Shown here piece by piece: positions 36,100-47,839 of a DNA stretch of 64,000 nt (the stretch's first letter is position 1; each line of letters begins with the position of its first letter). Both the position numbers and the translations under genes were made by a program. The notes under the pieces were generated by a model. It was not told the DNA's origin. It saw only the letters and a program-made list of their open reading frames with translations, and did no database searches. Source of the DNA: Austropuccinia psidii (Eukaryota > Basidiomycota > Pucciniomycetes > Pucciniales > Sphaerophragmiaceae); contig JALGQZ010000004.1 in NCBI GenBank assembly GCA_023105745.1, forward strand, positions 31,183,816 through 31,247,815, in the 5' to 3' direction.

Positions 36100-37080
36100 C
36101 TTCAAAGTAATTTCTTCTCCTACTATCTTCCTGAGTTTTAAAAAATATTCTTCACATTGTTCTTCCAATTCCCACAATATATCCTCCCTTGTCAATCTTC
36201 CCAATGGTTCTGCAACTTGTGAAAAGTCCCTGATAAAAATTCTGACATATGCACAAATTCCTCAAAATCCTCTAAATTTTTTCTTCATTGTTGGTCTAGG
36301 CCAATTTTGTATCTTGTTTATTTTATTTTTTGAGATATTTCTTCCTCCCAAAGATACAAAATTCCCTAAAATATCAAGCTCTGGAACACAACATACAAAT
36401 TTTGATCCTGAAATTGTGAGTACTGCCTCTTCTATCCTTAGAAGTATTTTTTATAATTTAACCACAGATTCAAAAGCAAATATCATTATGAGTGGATTCT
36501 CCTGTGATATTTTGTGCTGATATGTTGATATGGGTCCTCTAATCCCTCCATCATCTATAAATATTTCAGCTTGCTCTTGTATTTCATCCTTAAGTATCCA
36601 AGTCATTTGTCCTTGATAAACTGCCACAGAGTGTGTTGCTCCTTGAGGTAGTCTGGTAAGCTGAAGTCTTCCAAGTGGTGTTTCAAAGGCTTCAAGGGTT
36701 CTTGTAGTAATATACAGCTCTATTTCCTGATATCCCCTAGCAATATCTCCTAATAAATGAAATTCTCTTCCTGAAAATTATCCTAAAAGCTCATCAACAT
36801 TTGGTGGCAATCCTGCGGCTTTTATTGCAACCTTATTGAGATATTGAAGAGCATTAACTATCCTAGGTTTTCCAATTGGTTTTGTCACACAAAATACTTG
36901 ACAATTATAGCTTGAATCTGATTGTTCATAGATTCCTTTACATATTATTTCTCTGACTAGGGCAATATATTGAGGTAAAATTGATTTTGGTATTGGAATT
37001 GGTTTTTTGCCATGTTTCATGTAGTAAAACTGGTATTTTATAAGGTTTTCTATTAGAATCTTTGAGTATGCCTCTTTATT
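36100..37080 (-). pseudogene. pol: Reverse transcriptase of element F
   Basis: The open frame 37020-36778 gives the N-terminal RT blocks: 'KPIPIPKSILPQYIALVREI', 'GIYEQSDSSYNCQVFCVTKP', 'GKPRIVNALQYLNKV'. After a stop it continues; the catalytic box reads F-I-D-D-G-G at 36561-36550, followed by 'IRGPISTY'. This is the IDDGG variant of a Gypsy lineage distinct from elements E and G. Stops separate the palm and thumb fragments. Confidence 0.9.
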
Positions 37081-37913
37081 ATTAATAGAATGCTATAGTC
37101 TTTTCCCTTACTAATATAATTTTTTGATAAATCTATATCTTCTTCTGATAACCATTTAGATGGTCCAAAACCTATTATTGAAATTATTTCTTCCATAACT
37201 TTTGATTAAGCTCTTTAGAAATAGCTTCATTGACTGGTCTAACCTTCTTGAGTATTGACTTTCATTTTTCTTCATTGGCTTGAGCTTCCATGATTATTGA
37301 GTTGGTTAAAAGTATCAATTAATAATATGATTTCTTTTTATTTTCCTTCTTTTTGTGAAGATAAAACAGTCTCTTTTTTATCTCCTTTTCATTTTGTTCA
37401 TAATTCAATTTGAGCTGTAGTTTTAAGTCATGCAAGTACTTTACCTCTAGGTGGATAAAGCCCATTATATTAGGTATTCCCAATCCTTCAGTTTAGTCTC
37501 ATAAAAAAGAATCTGAGAACCCTAGTCCAGAGTTACACAAGGGAGAAGCTTACTGTATTACTGAGTAAAAAGTGGATTAACATTAAGAGTTTTTATTTTG
37601 ATTGAATATTATTCATCAATTTGACCTTGAAGTCTTTGTCATTCTATTATTCACTTTTTTTACTATTGATATATTAATTATTTTCAATTCAATTTATTCC
37701 TTAATCTTACTTGCATGCCAAGAACTCTGGTTTTGTACCCCTGTAGCTTGCCTTCAGGTTGCTATTCTGTAGTTCAAACTCATACAAGGACCATTTTTTC
37801 TTTTTTATGTCGAAGAATTTCTTTTATGTTGAAAACATTTTGTTTTGTGATGAGTGATGAAAATTATTGAGTAATTTTGAATGAGGTTTCAATTTGAGGA
37901 GTGATGTTACATT

Positions 37914-37995
37914 TTGAAATGGTGAAGTGGTTAGTGATTACAGGTGTCTTTCAGCTTTCACAAAGGTCCTGGGTTCAATTACCACCTCTGGAAGC
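37914..37995 (+). other. tRNA-like segment, possible SINE head
   Basis: GTGAAGTGGTTAGTGATTAC (37922-37941) resembles a D-arm/A-box, and CCTGGGTTCAATTACC (37968-37983) resembles a T-arm/B-box at normal tRNA spacing. The T stem is imperfect (CTGGG against ACCAC), no acceptor stem closes well and no clean anticodon arm is evident. It is therefore not a functional tRNA, but a tRNA-derived SINE or pseudo-tRNA within the spacer of F. Confidence 0.45.
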
Positions 37996-38299
37996 ATCTT
38001 TGTCAAACTAAAATCATGCTTGCATCATATTTGTAACTCCATGAGGGGTGCTCTGTAATGATGGTGTAGTATTTGTTGAGTTATGGTGATCTGTTAGGAC
38101 AAATTGAATTATATTATGGCTGTGTTTTAGGAGCCCAAACCTTCTTGAATATCTATGAGTACTGTTTCAAGTTTCTTTTTTAAAATTCTGGAAGGATGTG
38201 TGCTTGTCAAATATTGGCTAAAATAATTAATTTGAGGCTTTAAGAATGTCATCCATTATAAACTGTGGTACCCTTTTTCATGTTTAGTTTTTTGAAGAG

Positions 38300-38935
38300 A
38301 GTCCTATATTTCTTCTTGTCCTTAGGGTGGTGATATTTTGACACCTTTTGATATAGTTTCTTATGGTTTTTTCTTGAAAACAATTTCACCTGAGTTGAGG
38401 TGGTCACTTCATTCCCACCAGTCATAATTTGACAATTTTTGCCTTTAAGTGATTTTTCTGCATTGAGGTGGTCATAATTCAACACTTTCTTTGTTTTTTC
38501 TTGATGATTTTCACCCATAAACCATTTCCCTGTATTGAGGTTTTTACTTTCTGAGAAGTGGTCATAATTTGAAACTTTTGTTTTGTTTTTTCTTGATGAT
38601 GTTTTCTGGTACATTATTTCCATATATTAGGGTGGTCACTTTATGACCAGTAGTCATAATGTGACACTATTTTCAGCTTTGTTATTTTTGCTGATATTTG
38701 CCTGTACATCTTTTTCCTGTATTAAGGTGTTCATAATTTGCCACTTTCTATTTATCTTCTTCTTTTGATGATTTTCACCTGTACATGATTTTCCTGTATT
38801 GAGGTGTTCACTTTATGACCAGCATTCATAATTTGACATTTTTTTTGATGATGTTCACCTGTAAATGATTTTCCTGTATTGAGGTGGACACATTATGACC
38901 AGAAGTAATAATTTTACATTTCTTTATTTTCTTCT
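38300..38935. repeat. Minisatellite, unit roughly 90-120 bp, in the spacer of F
   Basis: About six imperfect units, each with GGTGGTCA...TCATAATTTGACA, TTGATGATTTTCACC, and TTTTCCTGTATTGAGG. On the minus strand the frame 38623-38249 translates the units into repeats of the type N-Y-D-H-L-N-x-x-K ... G-E-N-H-Q-E-K-T-K-K-V. The array may thus encode a repeated, lysine-rich peptide in the spacer of element F. Confidence 0.75.
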
Positions 38936-41198
38936 ATCTCTTGAAGGCTTTGAGTATTTTCTCTATAATAAATCTTGAGCTTGTTTAATATGTCTTTGAT
39001 TTCCTTCATGCATTACTTTATTGATACACAGGTACTGTTTTGATGGCTAAAGGGGGTTTCAAAATTAATATCATCTTCTGTTTTCCAAAATATATCTTCA
39101 TTGATAGTTTTGATAATTCTATTAGTGCATCTTAATATGATCCTTAACAATTTGAAATTGAAATTTATGTTGTTTCTTGAAATGATGAAGGGTTTTTCAG
39201 CATTTTTCTATTTTTATCAGGTCTTTATAACATAAACCTATTTATATAATATCAATAGGTCCATACTTCCTCAAGATCACGCCATTTTGTTTGAGTATGG
39301 GGTGGAATAAGAAAGGATAACCACTCATGTTTTTTTTGTAAATGAAATAATAATAATTGTAAATTGAAAAGTATGCTGGAGAATACTGAATTTGAAATCT
39401 TTTCCTGAATACTGTTTGGTAGCCTGAAAGTTTTTTTTGCTTTATTATTATTACTTTTAGTTTCCAATTACTTTAGTAAGAACTTTAAAAATACATAAAC
39501 ACTGTAGCCTTTTCTTCTCTGAGTTTATTGATTTTTTAAAATCTTCTCTGAATCATTTTTATGAGCATGTCTTTGAGTCTTGAGGTAAATATTCTTTTTT
39601 CTTCTTTCATATGTCTTCCCAAATTAAATTCCAATATTCTTTATTGATGCTATAATTATGAAATGCAAGGCTGAGAACTCCTGGTACAAACACATATTCC
39701 CACAAAACATCTGAATTGACATTATAAATCACATAATTTCCACATTTGCAGAAGATTCATCCTGCTGGTATTTCGAATTGATACAATAAAAGGCCTCTTG
39801 AGGCTTCCAAATATCCAAAAATGAATATCTCATCTCCATTATTTATCTGTTAATTTATCCTCTTCCAAGTAGATTTTTTTTATATTTCTGTTGATATATT
39901 GATATTTATGGAATTCTAAAAATTTCAATCTTGAAAGGGAGAATCCTGGGAGGTATTTACAGTTCTTAGATTATTGAATATCTTAAAGGTTTTCTGGAAA
40001 ATTGAAAAATCATTCAAATTATTAGTATAAAATACATATTTGAAATAAATCCTGTCCTTCTTCAGAAAATGGGTTTCCCCAGTAAATGACTTCTTCTACT
40101 TCTTCAATTTTGAAATTTACATCTGTACATTATCCTTAATTACAACCAAGATTTAATTCAAATTTATTTTTGGGTGTTAGTTTGGTGTACATGGCTTCCT
40201 AGGCCCTTTCTGAGTTTTGGGGAGATTATTAAGATTTTAAGCTAAAATAATGATTCCTTTCTCATAAGGAAGGAAGTCACTGCCACTGAAAGATGAGATT
40301 CTTTTATATGAAGATCATTTCAATAAAGCAATTTGAATAAATTGAAATTCCTCTTTGATAAGGCAGGAGGTTGCTTCCCTGATACTAATAAAGTTAAGAG
40401 AAGATGTTTTAGGTGGTTTTTATTATTACCATTTTTTGAGGTTTTTTTATTTAATTGGTGATTGGAACTTGATTACTTCAGTTATTATTAAAGAAATACT
40501 TGGCCTTCTGTTGTGAATCACTGAAAGACATATTTCTTTCAATATATCTACAAATATCTTGTTGCATTGTTCTCTTTGTGTATTATCTTTCCATTCAAAA
40601 AACCCTTTGGTTTATTGAATAAACATATTCCAAAAATCACACCAGCAAAGAGTTCCTTGCAATATTTCTAAAAAATCTAGATTCAAGTATTCTAGAGCCT
40701 ATACACCTTTGTGATATAGTAGTTCTATTGTCATTTGATAATATCAATAAGGATTTTGTAAATTTCCTTTTATTCAAATAGTGTTTGGTAATTCCAAGAA
40801 ATCAACATTTGTAAGAGATGATCCAGGTAGTTCTGAAATATATTTGTTTTGAATTATTAGTGATTCCAGCTCATAATCATATATTTCTTGAAATTTTATC
40901 ATTTGAATTATTACATAATATTCTTCTACTTCATACTCTAGTATTCCTTCCTGTATGTAATTTTGATGCTGGGTGTCATTTGTAAATCTGGTTGTAATTT
41001 CTTGATTTTCATTAAATAAATCAGTTGAGTTTGAAAGGAAAATATTTGAAAAGCAGAATGTCTGGTCACAGGCATCATGAAATTCATTTGTAACTTCAAA
41101 TTTCTGATTAGGTTTTAGAGGGATAAGTCCAGCTAGCCTTTGTTTATTTTCTGATAACTCTCCTTCTTCTAGGACTTCAAATCTTCTTTCTTGCTTAT

Positions 41199-42632
41199 TA
41201 TTAGGCTGAGTCTATGATGAAGCTATAATAAGACTATTTACAGCCTTAAGTATGACTGTGAAATGGTGAAATTATTTAAAAAAGGCTTGAAGATGATAAT
41301 AAGGGTTTAAATATGAAATATTAAGGGCTTTACTATTACAAAATAGTGGTGGTTTGCACTGTTGAAAGCCCTGGGTGCAGCTTTATCAATTGGATTACTA
41401 TAATAAGAGACTGAAGTAATTAAATTTATAATTATACCTGTTTATTTCCAAGAGTATGACTTTTTTGGACAGTTTTACTAAATAGGAATTCAAGAGCAGG
41501 ATGAGGAAACCTTTCTGGTGGAGAAAAAGCCCCCTTTTGTCCCAAATGGGGTGGAATGGCCCTCTATACTATCCATGTAGAGGAAGCAAAGGGTTTTTAA
41601 ATTCAGAATACTGGCTTGTGGAGTCCACAAAGCCTGTATACACTGTATTGGGCTCAGATGTGGTTTTGAAGCCACATCTGGGCAGGTTTTACTAATACAG
41701 GGTGAAAACTTTCATCTGGGGACCACACAGCCCTCTTTTGATGTGTATGATGCATAGAATGCTGTACAGAACCTGTATAGAACCCCAGTATTGAATAAAC
41801 TATGAGTTATTGGAGTATAAACATGCTTCTTTGTCTGTTTGACACCTTATAATCATGGTTATGGGATATTATCCCACAGGAAAGGGGTATTGGCCCAATT
41901 GTGGGATTTTAAACTTAAAACTGCTATACCTTTGTCAGTTTTTGAGATATTGAGCTGAACGTTGGCTCATTGTGTAGCACTGGAGAATATCCAAACAATA
42001 TTTCTCATTTGGTTAGGGTAAAACTAAATATTGCAAAGCTATGCCATGTACAAGTTTTGTTATTCAGATATATGATTTTCTCAATATCAGTATGAGGCTT
42101 GTTTACTCCATAACTTTTGTCCTAGATGAGATATGGGGAAATGAAATGCCCCATAAGATATCCCTGATTGTTCTCTTTCCAAAAATACCCCAGTTTAAGT
42201 ATCTCACACTAATACTGTAGAAGATAGATGAGGGATGAATATTTTGTTTACCATTATTTGACCTTGTTTTGGCCATAACTTCTGTAGTTTTGGTTTCAGT
42301 TGAATTTGGCTAGTAGCATTGGATAGCCCTGACTGAGAGCTTAAATTTGGATACCCATTTTCTGAGGCTAAGCCTCTTCCTCTGGATTTCATATGGGAGG
42401 TGAAAATTAAGGTTTATGCTCAGCAACAACTTTGAGCAGGAATAACTTTGTTATTATTTGTCCTATGATGATGGGACTTGAATATTTGGGAAGAGGTGAG
42501 TTTCCTCTTCCCTTTGATACCTTTTTAGCTAGTTTGGCTCAGCTCTATGCCTTGGTGTTATCTTAGATTTACCAATGGTTTATGGTATTTGGCTGTTATG
42601 GTTGTGCTCTGGTTTTGACTCACAGGCTGACA
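41199..42632 (-). repeat. Solo LTR, family C (1434 bp), TSD CTTAT, nested in F
   Basis: Left end TATTAGGCTGAGTC, right end GACTCACAGGCTGACA, flanked by CTTAT at 41194-41198 and 42633-42637. Removing the insert and one TSD copy rejoins the F spacer frame (...D-K-Y-K-Q-E-R-R-F...). It carries the nested hairpin at 41643-41700 and the perfect palindrome TGGGATATTATCCCA near 41865. Confidence 0.95.
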
Positions 42633-42637
42633 CTTAT

Positions 42638-43640
42638 ATTTATCTTCACAATTTGAATTATTTTGTTGATATAAAATCAAGCCATATTCTGATTCAACCA
42701 ATTTTCATCCCTCTGAAGCTTTTTCCTTTCTTTTTTGAATCCCCTTGTTCATATTTCTATCCTCAACATGAACTATTCCATCTTCAAAAAGTATTAAGCT
42801 TTCCATTTGAAATTTTTTAATTTTTCTTTGTTTATTTATTTCTTACATATTTTTCAATATTCTCAAATGGCCCATCTTCCTCTTGAGATGACTTAAGATA
42901 ATCTTCTTCAATTGCTGAGGAATTTGATTCAGGTGGCTTGGGATACATTTTACACTCTTTCTGTGGGATTTCTCCTTCTTATGTTTCATTTTTTCCACTT
43001 GACCCAAGTGCTAGCCATTTCTCTTGGGCTTCTATGACAATGTAAAAAATTCTCCTCATCTTCTTCAGCTCCTTCTTGGTTTTGTTACTGTTTCACTATA
43101 TTCTACCTTCTGTTTATCTTCTTCTGGCTCCTTCCCTTTGGGGTTTCTACCAGTATCAGGCGGAATACTCTCTTTTGATGATGATGATATTTTAGGATTC
43201 TCTTCAGCTATTATTTGATTAAAGTTCTTCAATACAAAGAAGTCCATGTAAATTTTTCTTCATTACCAAAAGTGACTTCAAGATTTTAAATTTGACAAAT
43301 TTGGTTCAAAGAGTTATCCTTTGATTTTGCTTTGTAAGGGCGGATGTGTAATTCTGCTTTCATGTCTATTTCCTAATTTATAATATTCAAATAATTTCTT
43401 GAATAAAAAATATCTTAGAAGGGTATTTTGTTTGGCTCAAGAAATATTGTTCTTGGTATCTTTGAATATTTTATTTCTGCTTCCTCTGTTTCTTTTCTTT
43501 TGGATGATTCTCCTTGATCTGTTGACCATTTTAAAATTTCTGAAGAAGCACAAAGCCCCATCCACCTTGGTGGAGAAGCTTACAAACCCAGAGCTTGTGG
43601 TTTATGGGTTGGTAAGGATAAGCTTCTTCCATCTTCCTCT
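42638..43640 (-). pseudogene. Protease-RT spacer of element F, first part
   Basis: About 1 kb of minus-strand coding remnants downstream of the protease: K/E/S/P-rich fragments such as 'ISSSSKESIPPDTGRNPKGK' (frame 43247-43065). It continues into the C LTR and beyond it at 41198. No family recognised. Confidence 0.6.
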
Positions 43641-43691
43641 GGATAAATAAATATTTCCCCTTTCTTGTGTGAAAATTTGAATTTAAAATTA

Positions 43692-44021
43692 TTATCCACT
43701 AAAAGTGGTCTTCTGAGTATGGTGTGTACAGCTCCTCTTTGTGTGAATAATTTGAGTTCTTTTTCTCCTTCTTGGCAATTTTTTCAAGCTCCGAGAGTCC
43801 AGAAAAATATTTTTTATGTCCACTATTCCTCTGAGGTTCATATTTAGTTTTCTAATTGTAAGTGATTCTCTGATTTTAACTTCCTCTGGTATTATGTTAA
43901 TTTTTGATCCAGTATCAAGTAATGCCATTGTGGGATATTGTTCTCTTCCAATAAATACTTCCATAAATCCAAGTGGGCATGGATAATGTAATCTTGGTGC
44001 ATAATAGTCCCTTAGCTTCAA
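43692..44021 (-). pseudogene. Aspartic protease region of element F
   Basis: The open frame of 109 codons contains 'MALLDTGSKINIIPEE'; the catalytic D-T-G is intact at 43916-43908. It is followed by 'LTIRKLNMNLRGI', the usual flap-side sequence of this lineage, and ends in a basic frameshifted tail (about 43760 onwards). Upstream are 'APRLHYPCPLGFMEVFIG'-type residues. An intact enzyme would process the Gag-Pol polyprotein in the virus-like particle. Confidence 0.88.
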
Positions 44022-44229
44022 TGAAAGTAAGTTTTTTTTGGATATTTGATGTATTTACTTATTTTATCACATTCTTCTTTTGTGCTGGTAAGCTTTGTAA
44101 CTTATCAATAAATTTTACTGACATGGATAATATTGTTTCAAGCACAAAATTTATCTTTTGCTCAAATATTTTATTCATCACATGTTCAATTATTGGATTT
44201 TGATTATTTAATGTGGATTTTAATTTATT

Positions 44230-45151
44230 CATTACTTAAATATTTTGTGAATACTGTTTTGGTTTCTGAGTAATGATTTAAATATAATAATTCCTTTCCT
44301 TTTATGTGTAATTAAAGCTGTCATTTCTTCTTCTGCCTCATCTTCCTCATGATAGGCACATGGCATCTTCTTTTCAATAGATTTTTGTGTTTCATTCTTA
44401 TCCTCTTTCTGCTTTTGAGCTCTACTTTCCTTTCTTGAAAATTGATGTCTTTTCTTCCTAAGGTCAACATTCATTTGCAGATTTTTGTTTGCTGGTGATA
44501 TTTGAGGAGGTTTCCAGTTTCCCCATTCTTCTCTTTGAGATATAGCTGTTTCCTTCTCACCTTTGCTTTCTTCAATTATTTTTGTTTCTTTCTTCTTTGG
44601 GGGTTCATTGGAATTTTTTAATCATTTTCTTTGTAAAAGCCTTCTGTTCTTTAACAAACTGTCTATCCAAAATCTTTACAGATGCAGAGCCCTCTGTGGG
44701 TACTCTCTGAAAATTTTGAAAAAGATATATCCCTCAATGATTTAAGAAAATTATTTTGTCAAAGTATTCTGTGAGATGGTTACATCTTATAGCAGAATTT
44801 TCTTCCTCTAAGAAGTAATTTTCAATTCTATGATCTTGATTATTACTTGATTGGGTTTTCTTTTTGGATTCAAATACTTCTGAAAGGCGTTTTAGCTGAT
44901 TCAATAATTCCTTAACTACTTCTCTCCTGGTCTCCTTTGATTTATGTTCTTTTGACTGAGAATTTTGAATTTTTTGGGCAAGATATTTGATTTGCTTCAA
45001 GGCTCCTTCCAAGCTTTCCTTTTCAGAACTAGCTTTCTGTTCTTGTGAAAATTTCTTCTGTTTAATGAAGACTTTGGCTCCTAAGTATTTTTTAATATAT
45101 ATCTTCAAGATTTCCAATCTTGGAATGATACAACCACCATCCAAATCCTGC
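44230..45151 (-). pseudogene. gag: gag C-terminal part of element F
   Basis: The frame 45156-44734 starts 'MVQDLDGGCIIP' at the C LTR boundary and continues as a K/E/Q-rich, coiled-coil-like region ('LLNQLKRLSEVF'). It ends near 'CNHLTEYF', where the nucleocapsid zinc knuckle should be; the first two Cys ligands are missing. A further frame (44474-44232) is acidic/basic and leads to the protease. The ATG is not a true start: the frame continues upstream across the C LTR. Confidence 0.75.
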
Positions 45152-45156
45152 ACCAT

Positions 45157-46573
45157 TACCAGGCTGAGTCTATGATAAAGGTGTATAATAGTATTTACAA
45201 ACTATAGCTATGACTGTGAAATGGTAAAAATAGTTTAAAGAGAGTTTGATTTATAATAATAAAGGTTTAAATTAAGATATCAAGGGCTTAACTATAATAA
45301 TATAGTGGTGGTGAGCCCTGCTGAAAGCCCAGGGTGCAGTCATACCAGTTGGATTACTATAATAAGAAGTACAATACTTAAGTTTAAAGTATAAACTGTT
45401 TATTTTCCAAGGGTATATCTTTTTTTAACAGCTTTACTATGTAGAAATTCAAGAGCAGGATGGGGTTTCCTTTTCTGGCAGCGAAAAGGCCTCCTTTCAT
45501 CATGAAATGGAGTGAAAACCCTGCTCAACCTTTTCATGTAGAGGAAGTGAAGATTTTCACTCTCTAGGACAGGCTTGTGATTTGAAAAAGGCCTTTATAG
45601 CCTGTATTGGGCTCAGATGTGGGCTTCAAACCACATCTGGGCAGTTTTCACCAATACAGGGTAAAATGTTTCATCTGGGGACCACATAGCCCGATTCTGA
45701 CTGGAATGACACGTAGAATGCTGTACAGAACCTGTATGGGGCCCCAGTATTGAAGTAAAAACAAGCTTCTTTGTCTGTTTGACACCTCATAATCATAGAT
45801 ATGGGATATTATCCCATGGTAAGGCTGTATTGGCCAAAATGTGGGATTTCGACCTTAAAACAGCCATAGCTTTGTCAGTTTTTAAGATATAAACCTCATA
45901 GTTGGCTCAGTGTGTAGCCCTGTATGTGTGCTACATAATGGTACCTCATTTGATATGGCTATCATTGAATATTCCAGAGTTATGCCAGGTACAAGACTTT
46001 TGTACATATGTGTGTTTTAGGCAAAAATCTGTATTGGGCTTGTTTGCCTTATAACGTTTGTTCTAAATGAGATATGGGGAAGTAAATGGCGCCATCAGAT
46101 AGGCCTGATTGTGCTCTTCCTAAAAGGACCCCACTTTAGGTATCTCAAACTAAAGCTGTAGAAGTTAGATGAGAGGTGAATAGTTTATTCACCCTTATTT
46201 GGCCTGAATTTGGCCATACCTTCTGTAATACTGATCCTAGCTCAGTTTGGCTGGTACCATTGGATAGCCCTGACTTAGAGCTTTATTCTGAATACCCATT
46301 TGATGGGGTTAAGACTCTTACTCTGTATTTCATATGAGAGGTAAAAATTAAGGTTTATGCTCAGCAAAAACTTTGAGCAGGAATAACTTTGTTATTTTTT
46401 GTCCTATGGTGATGGGACTTGTATATTTGGAAAGGGGTGAATTACCCCTTTTGTTTGATACCTTTTGAGATGATTTGGCTCAGCTCCATGTTCTGTTGGT
46501 ATCTTGCCTATACCATTGATTTATGGTATTTGGCTGTCATGCTTGTGCTCTGGGTCTGAGTCACAGGCTGACA
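45157..46573 (-). repeat. Solo LTR, family C (1417 bp), TSD ACCAT, nested in gag of F
   Basis: Left end TACCAGGCTGAGTC, right end GAGTCACAGGCTGACA, flanked by ACCAT at 45152-45156 and 46574-46578. Removing it with one TSD copy rejoins the gag frame as ...Y-Q-A-M-V-Q-D-L-D-G-G.... The nested hairpin is at 45602-45659 and the palindrome TGGGATATTATCCCA near 45806. Confidence 0.95.
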
Positions 46574-46578
46574 ACCAT

Positions 46579-47500
46579 GGCTTGATATTTTAGCATTTCT
46601 TTATCAATAAATTCTTGAAAAATCAAGGAAAGACTAGCTAAAATTTCTTGAATGTGATTGATATCTCCTTGTATATATTGATACCTTTTGAGATAATTAA
46701 TAATGAATTAATATTCACCAATGAACATTTTATATTGTGTCATATTTCTGATTTCTCCTTGTTTATTCTTTTTAAATAATTGGGTAATTTAGGACATCTT
46801 TTATCTTCTTTCAGGGGATACTGTTCCCTATCTTCCTTTATATCCAGTTTTAGTTTCCCCTAATCCCCGTTCTTATATCCAGGAAATCTTCAAATACGAT
46901 AACTAATATCTTGATCTTTAGTCCAAAAGGATATTTGTCTTTCTATATCCCTTCCACTTTCTCCCTAAACTTCCACTATATTTTCCACTCTTTTAATCAA
47001 TATTTCTACTTTCTTTCAATGAAACCATACATTATGATCTCTAAGCCTAATATTGATAATGGGTGTATTATTTTTTGGGATTTCCTGTTGTAATGGCCTT
47101 GAAGCCTGTCCATAAATACGAACCTTCTTTAGTAGAGTATTTGGTCTTTTTTCAGTGAATGGTGTTGATGAGGCCATAGGCCTCAAAAATGTTTATGGTG
47201 ATCCTTGTTTTTTTAAATTTCTTGGCATGGTTATAGTTTCTTCCAATAGGATGTTTTCTGTGGTAAAAAATGCTTCTTTTTTCCTTCTTTCTTAGGGATC
47301 TCCATTAATTCTCATTGTATTTACAAAATGTTTTGATGGGTTATTTCTTCTGAAGACATATATTATTTTCCTTTCATGAGTTATTCATTGATACTTTCTT
47401 CCTTGGATTAATTACATTTTGGGATATATTTGATGATGATGCTGACTCCATATTAATATGCTCTTTGTTTTTTTCCATTGCTGCCTTTTCTGTTTAATTT
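46579..47500 (-). pseudogene. gag: gag N-terminal part of element F
   Basis: Minus translation through many stops yields basic and Q/N-rich fragments, ending in 'IFQEFIDKEMLKYQAM', which runs in frame into 'VQDLDGG' beyond the C LTR. The start codon cannot be placed. About 340 bp separate the likely beginning from the 5' LTR. Confidence 0.6.
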
Positions 47501-47816
47501 GAAATAGTTCCTTGAGAAATTTACAGAAATAATATGTAACTATCTTCTGTTATTCCTTTGATCTGGGTGTACCAACTGGTATACTTTCATCTATGGGTGA
47601 TTCTTCTCCAGGTAGTGTCTCTCCTCTTTTTGGATAAGAATAATGAAATAGATCTTTGAGAAACGTGATGGTAATTTTTATTTAGAATTTTGTGGTTTTT
47701 CTGATTCTAAATTGAATTGATAGGATTTGGATATTTTTGATTGTTAAAGGGTTTTTTACTGATATCATTTGGATATTTTGTTTGTGATTGACTTGTTTGT
47801 TGATTTTTGAATCTTT

Positions 47817-47839
47817 ATTGCTGCTGTTGGGACACCAAA
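47817..47839 (-). promoter_or_regulatory. Primer-binding site of element F
   Basis: On the minus strand the LTR end CATCCCACA is followed by TTTGGTGTCCCAACAGC. Counting from TGG, this is the expected position and form of a tRNA 3'-end primer site. The primer tRNA is not identified. Confidence 0.6.

Larger units (their letters stand above)
37081..41198 (-). pseudogene. Long protease-RT spacer of element F, second part
   Basis: Minus-strand sequence of about 4.1 kb between the protease and RT regions. Its start continues in frame across the C LTR at 41199-42632: 'NNKQERRFEVLEEGELSENK' followed by 'LAGLIPLKPNQKFEV' and further K/E/I-rich sequence with stops. It includes an approximately 100-bp minisatellite (38300-38935) and a tRNA-like segment on the plus strand (37914-37995). 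Such a long linker is not typical of Ty3/Gypsy elements. I do not recognise a function; it could be an extra ORF, a captured gene, or another unseen insertion. Confidence 0.6.

Noticed and set aside
37914..37995. Functional tRNA gene.
   Set aside because: The acceptor and T stems do not pair well and no clear anticodon arm is seen; only the promoter-box-like parts are convincing.
41199..46573. Family C copies appear to be flanked always by GCTGA (GCCGA at 12209 and 13610), suggesting a site-specific element such as a Crypton.
   Set aside because: CAGGCTGA occurs inside both ends of the LTR. Moving the boundaries outward reveals different perfect TSDs for each solo copy (TGCTA, CTTAT, ACCAT), TG/CA-type ends and restored reading frames. 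The motif is part of the LTR, not the target.
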